Below the pieces are notes generated by a model. It made no database searches. It was given only the letters and a program-made list of their open reading frames with translations, and was not told where the DNA came from. The position numbers and the translations under genes are program-made. Shown here piece by piece: positions 63,102-64,000 of a stretch of 64,000 nucleotides of DNA (position 1 is its first letter; each line of letters starts with the position of its first letter). This stretch comes from JANMDU01 sp031418715 (lineage in GTDB: Bacteria; Pseudomonadota; Gammaproteobacteria; Burkholderiales; Burkholderiaceae_C), in contig JANOJL010000067.1 in assembly GCA_031418715.1 (NCBI GenBank), positions 124,001 through 188,000 on the forward strand, written 5' to 3'.

Positions 63102-63593
63102 TTGCTAACCCTTGTTGAAGCTCAGGAAGTTATTCAGCGCCCGAAGCGAATCGTGTCTGAGATGGCTTGGAGAAGTAAAAATAACAAGATCTCGATTGAC
63201 TGGATGGAAGCCAGATTGCTTGTGCAATATGCAGATGAGATTGAAATTCCCGAGCAATTATTAGTTGTTTGCCAGTGGAAAAAGCAATCGCTTCAGAAAG
63301 CTGAGGTTTGGCAGTTTTCGTTGTTGTATCGCACAGTACGAATTTATGCGTTAGATATCCAGCCAGACTCTATGCACAAGAATAACTTTGGGGCCGGTCG
63401 AGCAATGTACAAGCAGTTGATCCACGGTTCACATGAACACACGTATTCGGGTGACGGAGCAGGGTATGCTGAGCCAGTTTCAATGGATAGTAACAATCCT
63501 GCAATTTACTGGGCACATTTTTTGAGGCAAACTGGGATTGAAGATTTCCAATTTAATCATCCTGACGGTGGTCAGCAGGAGTTGGGGTTATGA
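63102..63593 (+). CDS. Hypothetical protein, first of a coupled pair
   Basis: The 163-residue product starts at a TTG preceded by AAGGAG. It reads EVIQRPKRIVSEMAWRSKNN, KISIDWMEARLLVQYADEIE, LLVVCQWKKQSLQKAEVWQF and MHKNNFGAGRAMYKQLIHGS, HEHTYSGDGAGYAEPVSMDS, a mixed alpha/beta sequence with a histidine-rich HGSHEH patch. No signal peptide. The composition is more AT-rich than the housekeeping genes, which suggests transfer. Its stop overlaps the next start (ATGA). I think it may belong to a DUF6978-like group but am not sure. Confidence 0.65.
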   Translation: MLTLVEAQEVIQRPKRIVSEMAWRSKNNKISIDWMEARLLVQYADEIEIPEQLLVVCQWKKQSLQKAEVWQFSLLYRTVRIYALDIQPDSMHKNNFGAGRAMYKQLIHGSHEHTYSGDGAGYAEPVSMDSNNPAIYWAHFLRQTGIEDFQFNHPDGGQQELGL

Positions 63594-64000
63594 ACTGTCA
63601 AACGTTAATTGCGAAAATGGGTTTCCAGTGCCGAGATATTGATCAAGATACTCTGCGCGTTTGGACACCATTCACCTACGGCAGTGACGGTCAGATTGTT
63701 GCCCTTTATGTCGAGAGGACAAATTCTGGGTACCGAATTACGGATAACTGCGAAGCATTGATGCATGCTTCGTCTATGGGAATCAACTTTACTCAAAGCA
63801 AGATTAGCGCGATAAGCAGAGCTGTTGGATACAGAGTTTCCATTTCCTCGGGAGGAGAGATTTCTGCCTTGGTAAGTGCAGATGATGTCGGGGATGGTGT
63901 AGCTATGGTGGTCAATGCAGCTATGGCAGTGAGTCATTTCGAGAGCACTTGGATGCCACGAAATAGGGCCGAATCGTTCGTGAAAAGCGTTACAAGTGTT
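63590..64000 (+). CDS. DUF1828-like protein, cut by window edge
   Basis: 137 codons are present and the frame is open at the right edge. The start (MNCQTLIAKMGFQCRDIDQD) is followed by LRVWTPFTYGSDGQIVALYV and ERTNSGYRITDNCEALMHAS, a pattern like the DUF1828 domain, where a TPF-D-G-I strand is followed by a Y-I-(S/T)-D turn. Proteins of that group occur near mobile elements and toxin genes but have no proven role. It is translationally coupled to the gene before it. Confidence 0.65.
   Translation, partial: MNCQTLIAKMGFQCRDIDQDTLRVWTPFTYGSDGQIVALYVERTNSGYRITDNCEALMHASSMGINFTQSKISAISRAVGYRVSISSGGEISALVSADDVGDGVAMVVNAAMAVSHFESTWMPRNRAESFVKSVTSV

Overview
The window looks like the chromosome of a betaproteobacterium of the order Burkholderiales, most likely Comamonadaceae or a close relative. 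This rests on a mid-50s GC content judged by eye, on protein family resemblance (Sox proteins, DnaB, TyrS, EtfAB, PpiD, HU), and on a dispersed GCTAT/ATAGC repeat of a kind I associate with that family. No species is claimed.

Layout. (1) 0-6.3 kb: the edge of a sugar ABC transporter, a divergent gene fusing an IclR regulator to an SMP-30 lactonase, then a LysR regulator divergent from a haloacetate-dehalogenase-like hydrolase and a tartrate/D-malate dehydrogenase. (2) 6.6-18.3 kb: hupB and tRNA-Val, then a sulfur-oxidation block (fccAB, an ArsR regulator, soxCD, soxYZAX, soxB), then ppiD. The Sox block sits between hupB/tRNA-Val and ppiD, which are usually close neighbours. (3) 18.4-28.0 kb: a 9.6 kb integrative element in the 3' end of tRNA-His, bounded by a perfect 50 bp direct repeat. 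It carries a tyrosine integrase, BrnTA, a small leftward operon of DNA-binding-like and hypothetical proteins, and cargo rich in secreted proteins with a frameshifted nuclease. (4) 28.5-42 kb: mostly housekeeping genes (dtd, tyrS, an M23 peptidase, anmK, a GCS2-type ligase, an antiporter, a DMT exporter, a thioesterase, a DnaQ-GIY-YIG fusion, tRNA-Gly, dnaB). (5) 42-50 kb: a rearranged stretch with a cupin operon and its LysR regulator, a lipoprotein, a broken copy of the aceA 3' end, HigBA, PdxR-like and PaiB-like genes, and the intact aceA. (6) 50-61.8 kb: a membrane cyclic-nucleotide-binding protein, an acyl-CoA oxidation operon (etfB, etfA, acyl-CoA dehydrogenase, nitronate monooxygenase), a TRAP transporter, an SDR and AMP nucleosidase. 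(7) 61.8-64 kb: VapBC flanked by two 177 bp direct repeats, then two overlapping unknown genes running off the edge.

How it works together. The fcc/sox genes would oxidise sulfide and thiosulfate in the periplasm and feed electrons to c-type cytochromes; the ArsR protein is a plausible sulfur-sensing switch. EtfAB takes electrons from the acyl-CoA dehydrogenase, and aceA allows growth on the acetyl-CoA released.

The strongest unusual signals are: the dispersed repeat, which supplies coding sequence for the signal peptides of SoxC and SoxX and two stretches of AnmK; the tRNA-His island with four hyphenated palindromes inside one of its genes; the aceA 3' duplication bracketing HigBA-PdxR-PaiB; the 177 bp repeats around VapBC; and the IclR-SMP-30 fusion. 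I saw no CRISPR array, no rRNA and no transposase.
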